Assembly (NCBI GenBank): GCA_018266895.1
Contig: JAFDZQ010000075.1
Span: 1 to 56,267, forward strand
Reading direction: 5' to 3'
Source: Bacteroidota bacterium
GTDB lineage: Bacteria > Bacteroidota > Ignavibacteria > Tepidaquicellales > Tepidaquicellaceae
DNA: 56,267 nucleotides
In this document: positions 43,601 through 54,243 of the stretch, in pieces
Position numbering within the stretch: position 1 is the first letter of the stretch
Layout of the letters: each line of letters begins with the position of its first letter
The notes under the pieces: model-generated
What the model saw: only the letters and a program-made list of their open reading frames with translations
The model's database searches: none
Told to the model about the DNA's origin: nothing
Translations under genes and position numbers: made by a program

Positions 43601-46600
43601 ATGACAAAGACCATTTTTACTGCGGCAATTTATTGCCTTCTCATTTCTGTATTAATTTCAGGAATTACTTACGGACAAGGTTTTAACAGTGTGACAACTC
43701 CGGACGGAGTGAATCTGATAGCTGTCGGAAATAACGGAAAAGTTTACCGTTCAGCTAACAGCGGCTTGACCTGGTTCAATACTGTATACGGTTCAGCTAA
43801 TCTCAATTCCGTTTCTGCTTTTGCAAATGATGTCTGGATAGCTTCAGCCAATGGTAATGTTTACAAAACACTGAAAACCTCTTCGTCTTACACTTCATAT
43901 AATACAGGCAGTTCAAATAATCTTTACGGAGTTTATTTCATTAATTCAAGTACCGGATTTGTGTGCGGAGAATCGGGATCAGTTTATAAATCCGTAAACG
44001 GGGGTATAAACTGGACTTTAAGCAATTCCGGAATTTCTTCAGTGAAATTGAATTCCATAAGTTTTTCAAGTGCTTTAAAGGGCAGGGTTGTGGGTAACAA
44101 TGGCGTAATTTATTATACAAATAACGGAGGTTCAAGCTGGAGTATGGAAAAATCAGGCATAACGTTTAATCTGCTCAAAATAAAACAATTCAACGACAGC
44201 GCTGTTGCAGTCGGAGAAAACGGAACTTTACTCGTGAATACCTCAGGTGGATGGACTAATGTCGCTTCCAGAGTGAGGACTGATATAAGAGGAGTTACCG
44301 GTACATCAATGAACGATGTTCATTTATGCGGAGGCGGAGGATTTATCAGGAATAATAAATCAGGAAATGCAAAGTTTTCTAATTTTGAACAGAATCCGAT
44401 GCATGCAAATCTTGTGGATATTTTTTATTATGACATTAATAAAGGCTGGGCAGTCAGCAGTTTGAATTCAGTTATAATTTATACAACAAACGGCGGTACA
44501 AGCTGGAATATGCCTGCAGGTTCGACTTTAACAAGGACATGGGTTTCAAAATTAACTGCCAGCGGAGGTATCGGGAATAATCTTTGCGAACATCCGTTTG
44601 ACAGGAATACGTTGTTCGTTGTTTATGGCAGCACTGTATATGTGAGCAGAAACAGGGGTGACAATTGGACATCCATAGCTACTATCCCCGGCGGAGGCGC
44701 AGCACACTCATTTTATGTAAGTCCGCTTGATACCAATATCTGGATGACTGCAATTACCGGTTCTCCTGATAAGGTAAAAAGATCTACAAATTACGGCGCA
44801 ACCTGGACAGACATTGTTTCACTGAATTTCAGCAACTACGGTCAGCCGCTTGAAATGGATCAGAATAATCCGAATAATTATTATTTTGCTCCGGACGGCG
44901 GTGGATTTTACAGATCAACAAATAACGGCGCGAGTTTTACGGAGATAAGCGGAAATTATCCTTTCAGAAGTCCGTGTGATATAATTGTAATGTGGGACAG
45001 TTCTAATGTAATTTATTTAGGAGACGGAGTAACAGGCAGCGGTCAGGCAAAAATATTCAAATCCACTAACAACGGAGTCAACTGGACAGATATGTATACT
45101 GTAACTTCAAGTGAAACTCCTTCTCTATGTAATTCTGTATTTGACAGAAGTCTCGCTTATGCAACAGAATGGAGTGGTAGCGGATTTTATAAGACTACTA
45201 ATTATGGAGTTAACTGGTCATTAGCCGGAACAACAGGCAGTTCAGGCTGGGGATCTGATATTTGTCACGAAGATCCGACAGTTGTTTTAAAGGGTACATA
45301 CGGTTCACCTCATTATCTTACAACAAATTCCGGTCAGTCGTTTGTATCAACCAGCCTGGGCGGCGGTGCCGGAGCCGGCATTATCGTGCCTGACAGAAGT
45401 TACCTGATATCAATGCAGACAGGCGGACTTTTCAAAATGACATTTACATATACAGATTCATCAGTATCTATGGTCACTGACGTTCAGGCATTATCAATCG
45501 GAAATTCCGGTACACAGTATTTTCCGACAGCTACAATTACACCGACAGGAACCGTAAGAAATAATAACGGCGTTGCAAGCGCAACATTTAATGTAACAAG
45601 AAAAATTACACCGGGAAATTATGTAAGCACAAAGACAGTAACAAATCTCGGAGCAAATTCTACCGCGAACATAAATTTTGATCAGTTTACATTCAATTCC
45701 GGTACTGCATATACTGTAAAAGATTCAGTTTTTATTTCAGGAGATGAAGTTCCCGGTAATGATGTTATAACGGCATCTTTTACTCCTTATGTTGGTCAGG
45801 GCGTTACAAGACTCAGCGAAGGATTTTCGGGTACATTTCCTCCGACAGGCTGGTCATTTGATTTTACAGGAACTAATTACTGGCAATATTCATCTTCCGT
45901 AAGCAGTTACGGAAACGGAACCGGCAGCTCGTTCTTTAATTTCTGGAATGCTGCAAACGGTACGATTCAGTCTTTACTTACTCCGGCTTTCACTGCTTCT
46001 GTTTCGGGAGATTCAATTGGTTATGATTATGCCTATGGAGCATATTCCAGCGGAACAGATTCAATTATTATAGAAACTTCCACAAACGGAGGTTCATCAT
46101 ATACAACATTGGTAGGACTTTACGGAAATGCTTCTTCTCCGATCGGAGGATTATATTCAATGAGCACTGCGCCTGCCAGCGGATCTAGATTTACACCTGC
46201 TTCAAATCAATGGCTTACAAGGAAATGGGCTCTCCCGGTCGGCACTACTAAAATAAAATTCAGGGCAAACAGCGGTTTCGGAAATGATTTTTTTCTTGAC
46301 AGCGTAAGAATACTCGGAGGCTCGGCCTATACACAGGTAAATCTAAAAGTAGCTCCCGAAGGATTTTATAACGGCACCGGACTGAATATGAAAGATACAG
46401 TAAGAGTCTATCTGAGAAATACAGTTTCACCTTTTGCAAAAGTTGATTCTTCAAAAGTAATCCTGGACGATATAACTCTCACGGCAGCTGCTGTGTTTAT
46501 GAATGCACCAAGCGGAACATATTATTTTCAGATAGAACACAGGAATGCAATTGAAACCTGGAGCAAAGCGGGCGGTGAATCAATTACGAGAGGTGTATTA

Positions 46601-46954
46601 AAAAATTATGATTTTACATCCGCTCAGAGTCAGACTTACGGAGGAAATTCGATTCTTAACGGCTCCAAATGGCTAATGTACAGCGGCGACGTTAACAGAG
46701 ACGGAGTTATTGACGCCTCGGACATGAGTGATATTGATAATAACGCCTCAAATTCCGTATTCGGATATTTCAGTACCGATCTTAACGGCGATGACGCTAC
46801 AGACGCTTCCGACCTCTCAATTGTGGATAACAATGCTATGAACTCAATTACAAAAGTCACTCCACAACTATCTCCTTCAGACATTATGAACTTAAAATCA
46901 GGAATGAAGATAAAAAATGATGATTATAAAAGAAAATCTTCTTCACTGAAATAA
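43601..46954 (+). CDS. Giant secreted propeller protein with dockerin-like C-terminus (copy 1)
   Basis: The protein has 1117 residues. It has a signal peptide (IYCLLISVLISGITYG). Residues 27-625 are a YCF48/BNR-type propeller colinear with the protein at 4544-6703 (repeats such as SVNGGINW and TTNGGTSW). Next come an adhesion-type beta-sandwich (about 630-735), a cleaved-adhesin/MAM-like region (about 740-905) and a further beta-domain. Last is a pair of dockerin-like calcium loops, DVNRDGVIDASDMSDIDNN and DLNGDDATDASDLSIVDNN (about 1027-1080). It ends with a basic tail and lacks the NYPNPFNPST sorting motif, so its route to the surface is open. It is likely an adhesin or part of a surface assembly. 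A near-twin follows immediately. Confidence 0.82.
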   Translation: MTKTIFTAAIYCLLISVLISGITYGQGFNSVTTPDGVNLIAVGNNGKVYRSANSGLTWFNTVYGSANLNSVSAFANDVWIASANGNVYKTLKTSSSYTSYNTGSSNNLYGVYFINSSTGFVCGESGSVYKSVNGGINWTLSNSGISSVKLNSISFSSALKGRVVGNNGVIYYTNNGGSSWSMEKSGITFNLLKIKQFNDSAVAVGENGTLLVNTSGGWTNVASRVRTDIRGVTGTSMNDVHLCGGGGFIRNNKSGNAKFSNFEQNPMHANLVDIFYYDINKGWAVSSLNSVIIYTTNGGTSWNMPAGSTLTRTWVSKLTASGGIGNNLCEHPFDRNTLFVVYGSTVYVSRNRGDNWTSIATIPGGGAAHSFYVSPLDTNIWMTAITGSPDKVKRSTNYGATWTDIVSLNFSNYGQPLEMDQNNPNNYYFAPDGGGFYRSTNNGASFTEISGNYPFRSPCDIIVMWDSSNVIYLGDGVTGSGQAKIFKSTNNGVNWTDMYTVTSSETPSLCNSVFDRSLAYATEWSGSGFYKTTNYGVNWSLAGTTGSSGWGSDICHEDPTVVLKGTYGSPHYLTTNSGQSFVSTSLGGGAGAGIIVPDRSYLISMQTGGLFKMTFTYTDSSVSMVTDVQALSIGNSGTQYFPTATITPTGTVRNNNGVASATFNVTRKITPGNYVSTKTVTNLGANSTANINFDQFTFNSGTAYTVKDSVFISGDEVPGNDVITASFTPYVGQGVTRLSEGFSGTFPPTGWSFDFTGTNYWQYSSSVSSYGNGTGSSFFNFWNAANGTIQSLLTPAFTASVSGDSIGYDYAYGAYSSGTDSIIIETSTNGGSSYTTLVGLYGNASSPIGGLYSMSTAPASGSRFTPASNQWLTRKWALPVGTTKIKFRANSGFGNDFFLDSVRILGGSAYTQVNLKVAPEGFYNGTGLNMKDTVRVYLRNTVSPFAKVDSSKVILDDITLTAAAVFMNAPSGTYYFQIEHRNAIETWSKAGGESITRGVLKNYDFTSAQSQTYGGNSILNGSKWLMYSGDVNRDGVIDASDMSDIDNNASNSVFGYFSTDLNGDDATDASDLSIVDNNAMNSITKVTPQLSPSDIMNLKSGMKIKNDDYKRKSSSLK

Positions 46955-46973
46955 TTGTATATTAAACTTTACT

Positions 46974-47008
46974 AAAAAGACAGTCTTATTTAAGGGCTGT
47001 CTTTTTTT
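46974..47008 (+). terminator. Rho-independent terminator between the tandem copies
   Basis: AAAAAGACAG pairs with CTGTCTTTTT around a 13-base loop, and more T's follow. Confidence 0.8.
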
Positions 47009-47090
47009 GATATATACATAATGACATTATAAATATTGTGCAGTTTAATTTTATATAAAAAATTATTTAATTAATCTAATCTATTACAAA

Positions 47091-50000
47091 ATGAAAAAAA
47101 TCATTTTTGTTTTACGTTTATTTCTTCTGAGTATAGTACTTATTAGTTCAGGGAATATATTCGGACAAGGATTTAACAGTATCACATCACCGGACGGAAC
47201 AAATATTGCAGCTGTCGGAAACGCCGGCAGACTTTACAGATCCTTTTCAGCAGGAGTTTCCTGGTTAAGTTATACAAACGGAACCTTAAATATGAACTGC
47301 GTCACTTCGTTTGGCAATGATTTATGGATCGCTGCAGATAACGGAACTGTCTACAAAACACTTAAAACATCATCACCTGTAAGTTCCTACAATGTAGGTT
47401 CGGCAGTTAATCTTTATTCCGTTTATTTTATAAATTCAAATACCGGATTTGTTTGCGGAGACAATGGAAGTGTTTTTAAATCAGTAAACGGCGGAGTGAA
47501 CTGGACATCATCCAATACAGGGATCTCATCTGTTAAACTAAATTCAATTAATTTTAAAGATGCAAATAACGGAACGGTAGTCGGGAACAGCGGAACTGTC
47601 TATGTTACAACTGACGGAGGTGCAAGCTGGACTTTACAGTCATCAGGGACTTCATATAATCTATTAAAAGTAAAATACTTCAGCGACAGTCTTATTGCGA
47701 CAGGAGAATACGGGACTCTTTTAAAGAATACTTCCGGCGTATGGACGGGAATTTCCACCAGAGTAAATACGGATATAAGCGGAGTGAGCGGTACAAACAT
47801 GAATGATGTGCATATCTGCGGAGGAGGAGGTTTTATCAGAAATAATAAAAGCGGGAGTTCTGCTTTTCTTAAATTTGAAATAAATCCAATGATGGCAAAT
47901 CTGACTGACATCTTTTTTTCGGATAACAATAAAGGCTGGGCGGTCAGCAGCCTTAATTCTGTAGTAATTTTTACAACAAACGGCGGAACAAGCTGGTCAA
48001 TGCCTTCGGGTTCATCGGTTTCACTTAACTGGGTTTCAAAACCCGGAGCAAGCGGCAATTCTCTCGGAGATAATATCTGTGTCCATCCGAATGACAGGAA
48101 CACAGTGTTTACAGCTTTTACAAGTCAGATTTATGTGAGCAGGAACAGGGGTGAGACTTGGTCTGCAGTCGGCGTTCCTATGCCTTCATCAAATACTCCG
48201 CATTCATTTTTTGTAAGTCCTGTTGATACAAATATATGGCTTTGCGCAGTTGAGGCAGCCACAGATAAAATAATGAGAACGACTAATTACGGAGCTTCCT
48301 GGACTACACCTCTTACTATGAATTTCAGCAATTACGGTGAACCCCTTCAGATCGATCAGAATAATCCCGGCACATTTTATTTCGCACCTGATGGCGGAGG
48401 TTTCTACAGATCGACTGACAATGGAGCGACATTTACCGAGATCAGCGGAAATTATCCGTTCAGAAGTCCGTGCGATATTATGGTAACTTATGATAACAGC
48501 AATATGCTGTTTCTTGCTGACGGAACAACCAGTTCAGGTGTTGCTGACATTTTCAAATCCGTAAACGGAGGAATTAACTGGACAAAAGTTTTCACTAATC
48601 CATCCAGTTCTGAAATTCCTACAATGAGCAATACAGTCTTTGATAATACTGTCGCCTTTGCGACCAACTGGCCGGGCAGCGATATTTATAAAACTACCAA
48701 TTCCGGTGACAACTGGTTTTTAAACAATACAAACAGTTTTTCAGGATGGGGATCTGATATCTGCAAGGAAGATCCGAATGAAATAATGTCAGGAAGCTGG
48801 AGCGGAGGCAGTTCAAGTCTTTCCACAAACGGTGGAGTAAACTGGATCAGCACAAGCGGACTATCAGGAAGCGGCGGAGTAATGAGACTGATTGAAAGGG
48901 GATACATAATAGCGCAGGCCGGTAACAATGTTTACAAGCTTAATATTACATATACAGATTATTCTGTTCAGGCAAGCACAGATGTGCAGCCGGTTTCCCT
49001 GGGTTATACTGGAATTCAGAATTTTCAGGGTTCCACAATTATTCCTTCGGGTACAGTTAAAAACAATAACTTAGCCGAACCGGCAACTTTTTCAGTGACA
49101 AGAAAGATAAGCCCCGGAGGTTATGTAAGTACAAAAACTGTCACTTCTTTAGGACCAGGATTGTCGGCAAATGTAAATTTTGATCAATGGACATTTGTTT
49201 CAGGAACCGTTTATACAGTTAAAGATTCTGTGCATATCACAGATGATGCAGTCACTTCAAATGATGTTTTAACCGGAAGTCTTACTCCTTATACTGGGCA
49301 GACAGCATATAACCTGGACGAAAATTTTTCCGGCGTTTATCCTCCTGCAAACTGGAGTTTTATATTCACCGGAACGAATTACTGGAAGTACAATGCAGTC
49401 AGCAGTTATGGTTCAGGAACCGGATCAGATCAGTATGACTTCTGGAATGCTCCTTCAGGAACAAATCAGTCAATGATAACTCCCTCATTCACTGCTGCTG
49501 TATCAAGTGACAGTTTAGTTTACGATTATGCTTATGCACCCTTTACTGCCGGAACGGATTCACTGATAATAGAAACTTCAACAAACGGAGGTACAAATTA
49601 CACCACTTTTAAAAAACTTCAGGGAAGAGCACAAGATACGATAGGAGCCGTCAATTCAATTAAGACTGCAAATACTTTATCTTCGGTTTTCACTCCCAAT
49701 TCTTCACAGTGGCTTACAAGAAAATGGGGACTTCCGGCAGGAACTAACAAAATAAAATTCAGAGCCAGAAGTGCCAGCGGAAATAATCTGTATCTTGATA
49801 ACATACGGATACAATCGTCATATCTGTTCACACAGTTTAATATAAAGCTGGTTCCTGAAGGATTATACAACGGCTCAAACAAAGTCAGAAAAGATACGGT
49901 GAAAGTATTTCTCAGAAATATAAATTCTCCCTTTGCTGCAGTTGATTCTTCAGTAACATTTATAGATGATGCAAATCTTAATTCAGCGTGTGTTTTTAAA

Positions 50001-50366
50001 TACGCTCAGACAGGTACTTATTATCTCCAGATTATTCACAGGAATTCAATTGAAGTCTGGAGCAGAACCGGCGGGGAATCTCTTATAAAAGGAGTAACGG
50101 GAAATTATGATTTTACTTCAGCCCAGAGTCAGACGTACGGAAACAATTCAGTTCTTGTAGGTTCAAAATACTGCATACCTGCCGGCGATGTCAATCAGGA
50201 CGGAATCATAGATGCGTCGGATGTCAGCAATGTTGACAATGATGCTTCAGTATCGCTTTCAGGTTATGTGAATTCAGATCTGAACGGAGATGACTTTGTA
50301 GATGCAGCAGATCTATCACTCGTAGATAACAACGCTTTCAATTCGGTTAGCTTAATCAGACCGTAA
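47091..50366 (+). CDS. Giant secreted propeller protein with dockerin-like C-terminus (copy 2)
   Basis: The protein has 1091 residues and the same architecture as its upstream neighbour: signal peptide (VLRLFLLSIVLISSGNIFG), propeller, sandwich domain, cleaved-adhesin-like domain and two calcium-loop repeats (DVNQDGIIDASDVSNVDND; DLNGDDFVDAADLSLVDNN). It stops a few residues after the second loop. The two copies are clearly diverged at codon level, so the duplication is not recent. Each has its own terminator, which suggests independent expression. No clear promoter match was found in the 80 nt upstream; TTG-N20-TAAATATTG is an imperfect candidate. Ligand and export route are unknown. Confidence 0.82.
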   Translation: MKKIIFVLRLFLLSIVLISSGNIFGQGFNSITSPDGTNIAAVGNAGRLYRSFSAGVSWLSYTNGTLNMNCVTSFGNDLWIAADNGTVYKTLKTSSPVSSYNVGSAVNLYSVYFINSNTGFVCGDNGSVFKSVNGGVNWTSSNTGISSVKLNSINFKDANNGTVVGNSGTVYVTTDGGASWTLQSSGTSYNLLKVKYFSDSLIATGEYGTLLKNTSGVWTGISTRVNTDISGVSGTNMNDVHICGGGGFIRNNKSGSSAFLKFEINPMMANLTDIFFSDNNKGWAVSSLNSVVIFTTNGGTSWSMPSGSSVSLNWVSKPGASGNSLGDNICVHPNDRNTVFTAFTSQIYVSRNRGETWSAVGVPMPSSNTPHSFFVSPVDTNIWLCAVEAATDKIMRTTNYGASWTTPLTMNFSNYGEPLQIDQNNPGTFYFAPDGGGFYRSTDNGATFTEISGNYPFRSPCDIMVTYDNSNMLFLADGTTSSGVADIFKSVNGGINWTKVFTNPSSSEIPTMSNTVFDNTVAFATNWPGSDIYKTTNSGDNWFLNNTNSFSGWGSDICKEDPNEIMSGSWSGGSSSLSTNGGVNWISTSGLSGSGGVMRLIERGYIIAQAGNNVYKLNITYTDYSVQASTDVQPVSLGYTGIQNFQGSTIIPSGTVKNNNLAEPATFSVTRKISPGGYVSTKTVTSLGPGLSANVNFDQWTFVSGTVYTVKDSVHITDDAVTSNDVLTGSLTPYTGQTAYNLDENFSGVYPPANWSFIFTGTNYWKYNAVSSYGSGTGSDQYDFWNAPSGTNQSMITPSFTAAVSSDSLVYDYAYAPFTAGTDSLIIETSTNGGTNYTTFKKLQGRAQDTIGAVNSIKTANTLSSVFTPNSSQWLTRKWGLPAGTNKIKFRARSASGNNLYLDNIRIQSSYLFTQFNIKLVPEGLYNGSNKVRKDTVKVFLRNINSPFAAVDSSVTFIDDANLNSACVFKYAQTGTYYLQIIHRNSIEVWSRTGGESLIKGVTGNYDFTSAQSQTYGNNSVLVGSKYCIPAGDVNQDGIIDASDVSNVDNDASVSLSGYVNSDLNGDDFVDAADLSLVDNNAFNSVSLIRP

Positions 50367-50388
50367 AATTAATTTTTTTATTAAAATT

Positions 50389-50419
50389 AAAACCGGTGAT
50401 TCAGGTCACCGGTTTTTTT
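50389..50419 (+). terminator. Rho-independent terminator
   Basis: AAAACCGGTGA pairs with TCACCGGTTTT around TTCAGG and is followed by T's. It ends the second propeller gene. Confidence 0.9.
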
Positions 50420-50493
50420 TGTTTATAATAAAATATTTATATAAGTAAATGATTTTCTGACTGAATTTATTTAAGACCAATAAAACAGAACTA

Positions 50494-50524
50494 TTATCAA
50501 ATGAATTTTATTTATATAATTTTG
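50494..50524 (+). promoter_or_regulatory. Possible promoter, TTA-N20-TAATTTTG
   Basis: TAATTTTG at 50517-50524 with TTA exactly 20 nt upstream. It is the same variant as found for the minus-strand gene at 15307-15825. The start codon lies 78 nt further on. Confidence 0.4.
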
Positions 50525-50602
50525 TATGCTGAAAAGTTAATTTATAAAAATCATTTTAACAAATAACAGCATTCAATTAATAATCAGACAAACAAATTTA
50601 AT

Positions 50603-51748
50603 ATGCCGAAGATAATTCTTATCTCTCTGTTCTTTTTAATTTTTCTGAGCAGCCCTGTGAAGTCACAGACAACTGAGGAGAATACAATTGCAGGAATAGA
50701 TCTTATTTATCATCTTAAGTTTGATTCTGCGGAAAGCAAATTCAGGGATATCATAAAAGCTGACAGCAGGAATCCAGCAGGATATTTTTTTCTTGCAATG
50801 ATAGACTGGTGGAAGATTAACATTAATAAGGAGAATCAGTCGCTTGATGATGTTTTTTTCGGAAAAGTGGAAAAGGTCATTGAAGTTGCAGATGAGAGGC
50901 TTGATAAAAATGAAAATGACGACAATGCAATGTTTTATAAAGGAGGAGCGCTGGGATACAGGGGGCTCGTAAAAGGACTTCGTGAAAGCTGGCTGAAAGC
51001 TGCAGAGGACGGAAGGGAAGCGATTAATCTGCTTCAGAAGGCAAATGAAATTAACATGAACAATAAGGATGTTTTATTCGGAGTGGGACTCTATAATTAT
51101 TTTGCAGAATATATTCCTGAAACTTATCCGGTAGTAAAGCCGCTTATGATCATATTTCCGAAAGGTGACAAAGTCAAAGGGCTTTCTCAGATCAAAGAAA
51201 CACTTAACGGTTCGAAATATGCTAAGACTGAAGCTAAGTATGTTCTGGCTTATCTGAATGTGATTTATGAAAAAAATTATTACGAAGCTGAGTTATACGC
51301 CAAAAGTCTGACGGAAGAATTTCCTGAAAATCCGGTGTTCGAAAAATATCTCGGTAACAGCTATGTAGGTCAGGGTAAATGGAATGAAGCATTGTCAGTA
51401 TGGAAGTCTGTTATCGAAAAAATCGACAGTAATAAAACCGGATACGGAAGCGTATTTCTTAAAAGGGAATCAAATTACTATACTGCTTTATGTTATCTTA
51501 AATTGAACAGCATACTTGAAGCCGAACCTTATATTGAGAAAGCTCTGGATATCACTCAGAAAATTGACAAAGAAAATAATGATGCTTACACATCATACAT
51601 TTACCTGATCTGCGGAATGCTTAATGATGTAAAAGGAAATAAATCGACTGCGGGTGTATTTTATGATAAAGTCCTTTCAATGAAAAATTACCAGAATTCA
51701 CATCAGGAAGCTGAAAGATTTAAGAAAGATGGTTATAAACAATTCTGA
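50603..51748 (+). CDS. Exported TPR protein
   Basis: The protein has 381 residues. A signal peptide (IILISLFFLIFLSSPVKS) ends near residue 22. The rest consists of helical pairs of the tetratricopeptide type, for example LKFDSAESKFRDIIKADSRN, and near the C-terminus a repeat around KSLTEEFPENPVFEKYLGNS. The block GGALGYRGLVKGLRESWLKA followed by a GVGLYNYFAEYIPETYP segment is typical of a group of Bacteroidota/Ignavibacteria periplasmic TPR proteins whose function is not known to me. It is probably a periplasmic scaffold. It is a single gene, 283 nt before paaA. Confidence 0.75.
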   Translation: MPKIILISLFFLIFLSSPVKSQTTEENTIAGIDLIYHLKFDSAESKFRDIIKADSRNPAGYFFLAMIDWWKININKENQSLDDVFFGKVEKVIEVADERLDKNENDDNAMFYKGGALGYRGLVKGLRESWLKAAEDGREAINLLQKANEINMNNKDVLFGVGLYNYFAEYIPETYPVVKPLMIIFPKGDKVKGLSQIKETLNGSKYAKTEAKYVLAYLNVIYEKNYYEAELYAKSLTEEFPENPVFEKYLGNSYVGQGKWNEALSVWKSVIEKIDSNKTGYGSVFLKRESNYYTALCYLKLNSILEAEPYIEKALDITQKIDKENNDAYTSYIYLICGMLNDVKGNKSTAGVFYDKVLSMKNYQNSHQEAERFKKDGYKQF

Positions 51749-52031
51749 TCTGTATCATTTTAATTCATAATATATCAGGAATATCAGGGAAGTCGTGTAT
51801 CTCTGTTAAATAAATATACCTGAGCATTAAAATAAGATAATAAGTATCATTGCACAACAATTTTTTCTCTCAAATTTTCACAGATTTTTTACTCAAACAC
51901 TGCTTAAGGAATTGATCACATTGTAAAGAGTACGATAGTATTTCAGTAAAATGTACCTATCAAATATAAAATAATTGTATTAATTTGCTCAACATTATAA
52001 ATATCTTTTTTAAAAATTTACCTAATATAAA

Positions 52032-53018
52032 ATGTACGGTGGCGGTTATATTTTTGAAGAATCAAAGAACACGGAATCAGGAACGGAAGATTCCGTTAAG
52101 TTAAAGAATTTTGAAGACAGAATAGCAGCAGGCGAAAAGATAGAGCCGGCGGACTGGATGCCGGCTGAATACAGGAAACAGCTTATCAGAATGATAGAAC
52201 AGCATGCGCATTCTGAAATAATCGGAGCATTGCCTGAAGGTACCTGGATCACACGAGCTCCCGGATTCCGGAGGAAACTTGCCCTGATGGCGAAAGTTCA
52301 GGATGAAGTAGGGCATGCACAGCTTTTATACAGTGCTGCAGAAACTCTGGGAAAACCAAGAGAAGATATGATCAATGATCTGATCACCGGAAAATCAAAA
52401 TATTCTAATGTTTTTAATTATCCTGCAGTTACCTGGGCAGATACAGCCGTAATTGCTTGGCTGATTGATGCAGGCGCGATAATTAATCAGGTTGCAAATT
52501 CCAAAGGTTCATACGGACCGTATTGCAGAGCTCTTGAAAGAATCTGCGTTGAAGAATCATTCCATCTGAAATACGGACACGATAATGTTGTTTTCCTTGC
52601 AACAGGAACGCCGAAGCAGCGAGAAATGGTACAGGAAGCATTGAACAGATGGTGGCCGCCGATAATGCATTTTTTCGGACCTTCCGATAAAATATCCGTT
52701 CATACGGAAACACTTATGAGATGGAAAGTTAAAATGGCTTCCAACGATGACATGAGACAGAAATTCCTTGATATGTATGTTCCTAAAATATGGGAACTGA
52801 AGCTTACTATTCCGGATCCGAAATTAAAGAAAAACGAAGAAACCGGAAAATGGGATTATACGGAACCGGACTGGGATGAATTTAAAAGAGTGATCAATGG
52901 CGACGGACCCTGCAATAAAGAAAGACTTGCAGTCAGAAGAAGAGCTGAGGAAAAAGGAGAGTGGGTGAGAAAGGCGCTTATGAGACCTGATGAAAGATAT
53001 ACTGTTCCTTTATCCTGA
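52032..53018 (+). CDS. paaA: Phenylacetyl-CoA epoxidase catalytic subunit PaaA
   Basis: The protein has 328 residues, slightly longer than E. coli PaaA because of an N-terminal extension. It is a ferritin-like di-iron oxygenase. Iron ligands are visible in the helix [14 protein letters not shown] (Glu), in [17 protein letters not shown] (ExxH), and in [17 protein letters not shown] (second E..ExxH). It adds one O2-derived oxygen to the phenyl ring of phenylacetyl-CoA within the PaaABC(E) complex in the cytoplasm. It heads paaABCD. A TAATTTG box lies 45 nt upstream but without a TTG at proper distance. Confidence 0.96.
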   Translation: MYGGGYIFEESKNTESGTEDSVKLKNFEDRIAAGEKIEPADWMPAEYRKQLIRMIEQHAHSEIIGALPEGTWITRAPGFRRKLALMAKVQDEVGHAQLLYSAAETLGKPREDMINDLITGKSKYSNVFNYPAVTWADTAVIAWLIDAGAIINQVANSKGSYGPYCRALERICVEESFHLKYGHDNVVFLATGTPKQREMVQEALNRWWPPIMHFFGPSDKISVHTETLMRWKVKMASNDDMRQKFLDMYVPKIWELKLTIPDPKLKKNEETGKWDYTEPDWDEFKRVINGDGPCNKERLAVRRRAEEKGEWVRKALMRPDERYTVPLS

Positions 53019-53051
53019 TATGAATCTGTTCAAAATTTTACGGAAATTACA

Positions 53052-53417
53052 ATGTCAATTAAATCCATAGATCCCAGAATTACAAGGGAAGAGCTCCCTG
53101 AAGTTCCGGATAATTCCCCTTTAAAAGAAATACATCACTGGCAGACCTATGAAGTTTTTCATCAGGCGAAAACCGGAGATCATCATGTTCATGTCGGATC
53201 ACTTCACGCTCCGAATTCAGAAATGGCGCTTATTCTAGCAAAGGAGCAGTATGCAAGAAGATATAACTGCGTGAATCTATGGGTAGTGAAGACTACGGAT
53301 ATATTCCGAACTTCAAATGATGAAGAGGAAATTTTTCAGACTACGCCTGAAAAAATCTATCGGGAAGCAGGCGGTTATAAAGTGATGGACAGAATTAATA
53401 AATTTAAAGGGAAGTAA
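53052..53417 (+). CDS. paaB: Phenylacetyl-CoA epoxidase subunit PaaB
   Basis: The protein has 121 residues. The core matches PaaB: WQTYEVFHQAKTGDHHVHVG, then SLHAPNSEMALILAKEQYAR and NLWVVKTTDIFRT. It bridges PaaA-PaaC heterodimers in the multicomponent oxygenase and is not itself catalytic. It carries extra residues at both ends relative to the 95-residue E. coli protein. It begins 33 nt after paaA and ends 9 nt before paaC. Confidence 0.94.
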   Translation: MSIKSIDPRITREELPEVPDNSPLKEIHHWQTYEVFHQAKTGDHHVHVGSLHAPNSEMALILAKEQYARRYNCVNLWVVKTTDIFRTSNDEEEIFQTTPEKIYREAGGYKVMDRINKFKGK

Positions 53418-53426
53418 TTTACAAAT

Positions 53427-54197
53427 ATGAATTACAGCGATGCACAGATTTCAGCAATAAAAGATCTTATATTCAGAATGGCAGATGATCAGCTGATTCT
53501 TGGTCACCGGAATTCAGAATGGACAGGGCTTGGACCTATTCTTGAAGAGGATATCGCATTTTCATCAATGGCTCAGGACAAGCTCGGTCACGCTCAGGCA
53601 TTGTATCAGATCCTGCACAGAATGGGAGAAGCAGATCCGGATTCGCTGGCATTCGGAAGGAAGGAAGACAAAATGCGATGCTGTCACTTCGTCGAATATC
53701 CTATTGGTGAATACAGCTTCAGTCTTATGCGTCACTTTTTGTTTGATGAATCAGAGTCTTTGAGATTTGATATGCTCGGAAATTCTTCATTTGAAGATCT
53801 TTCAAATACCGCCAGGAAATTCAGGGGAGAATTGAAGTATCACACAATGCATGCTGAAACATGGATAAAGCAATTATCAAACGGCAATGATGAAAGCAGG
53901 ATAAGAATGCAGAATGCTCTTAATATTTGCTATCCTCTTGCGCTCGGATTGTTTGAACCCTGTGAATCCGATGAAATGCTGATTGAATCAGGTGTTTTTC
54001 CCGGTGAAAAAGCGTTGCAGGAAAAATGGAGCGGAAAAATAAATATGATACTGTCAAAAACAGATCTCAAAATTCCTGATGTAAATGACATAAAGATCGG
54101 ATACGGAGGAAGAAAAGGAATTCATACTGAATATCTGAAACCGCTACTTGATGAGATGACGGAAGTTTATAATATCGATCCTCACGCCGAATGGTGA
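53427..54197 (+). CDS. paaC: Phenylacetyl-CoA epoxidase structural subunit PaaC
   Basis: The protein has 256 residues of ferritin-like helices related to PaaA but without a complete iron site. Recognisable pieces are MADDQLILGHRNSEWTGLGP, the EEDIAFSSMAQDKLGHAQAL stretch and VEYPIGEYSFSLMRHFLFDE. It is the structural partner of PaaA. The start is the ATG at 53427, nine bases after paaB. Confidence 0.95.
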   Translation: MNYSDAQISAIKDLIFRMADDQLILGHRNSEWTGLGPILEEDIAFSSMAQDKLGHAQALYQILHRMGEADPDSLAFGRKEDKMRCCHFVEYPIGEYSFSLMRHFLFDESESLRFDMLGNSSFEDLSNTARKFRGELKYHTMHAETWIKQLSNGNDESRIRMQNALNICYPLALGLFEPCESDEMLIESGVFPGEKALQEKWSGKINMILSKTDLKIPDVNDIKIGYGGRKGIHTEYLKPLLDEMTEVYNIDPHAEW

Positions 54198-54243
54198 TTA
54201 AGAAAGTTGAAAATTACAATTAAAAAGAATTTATTTTAAGATT

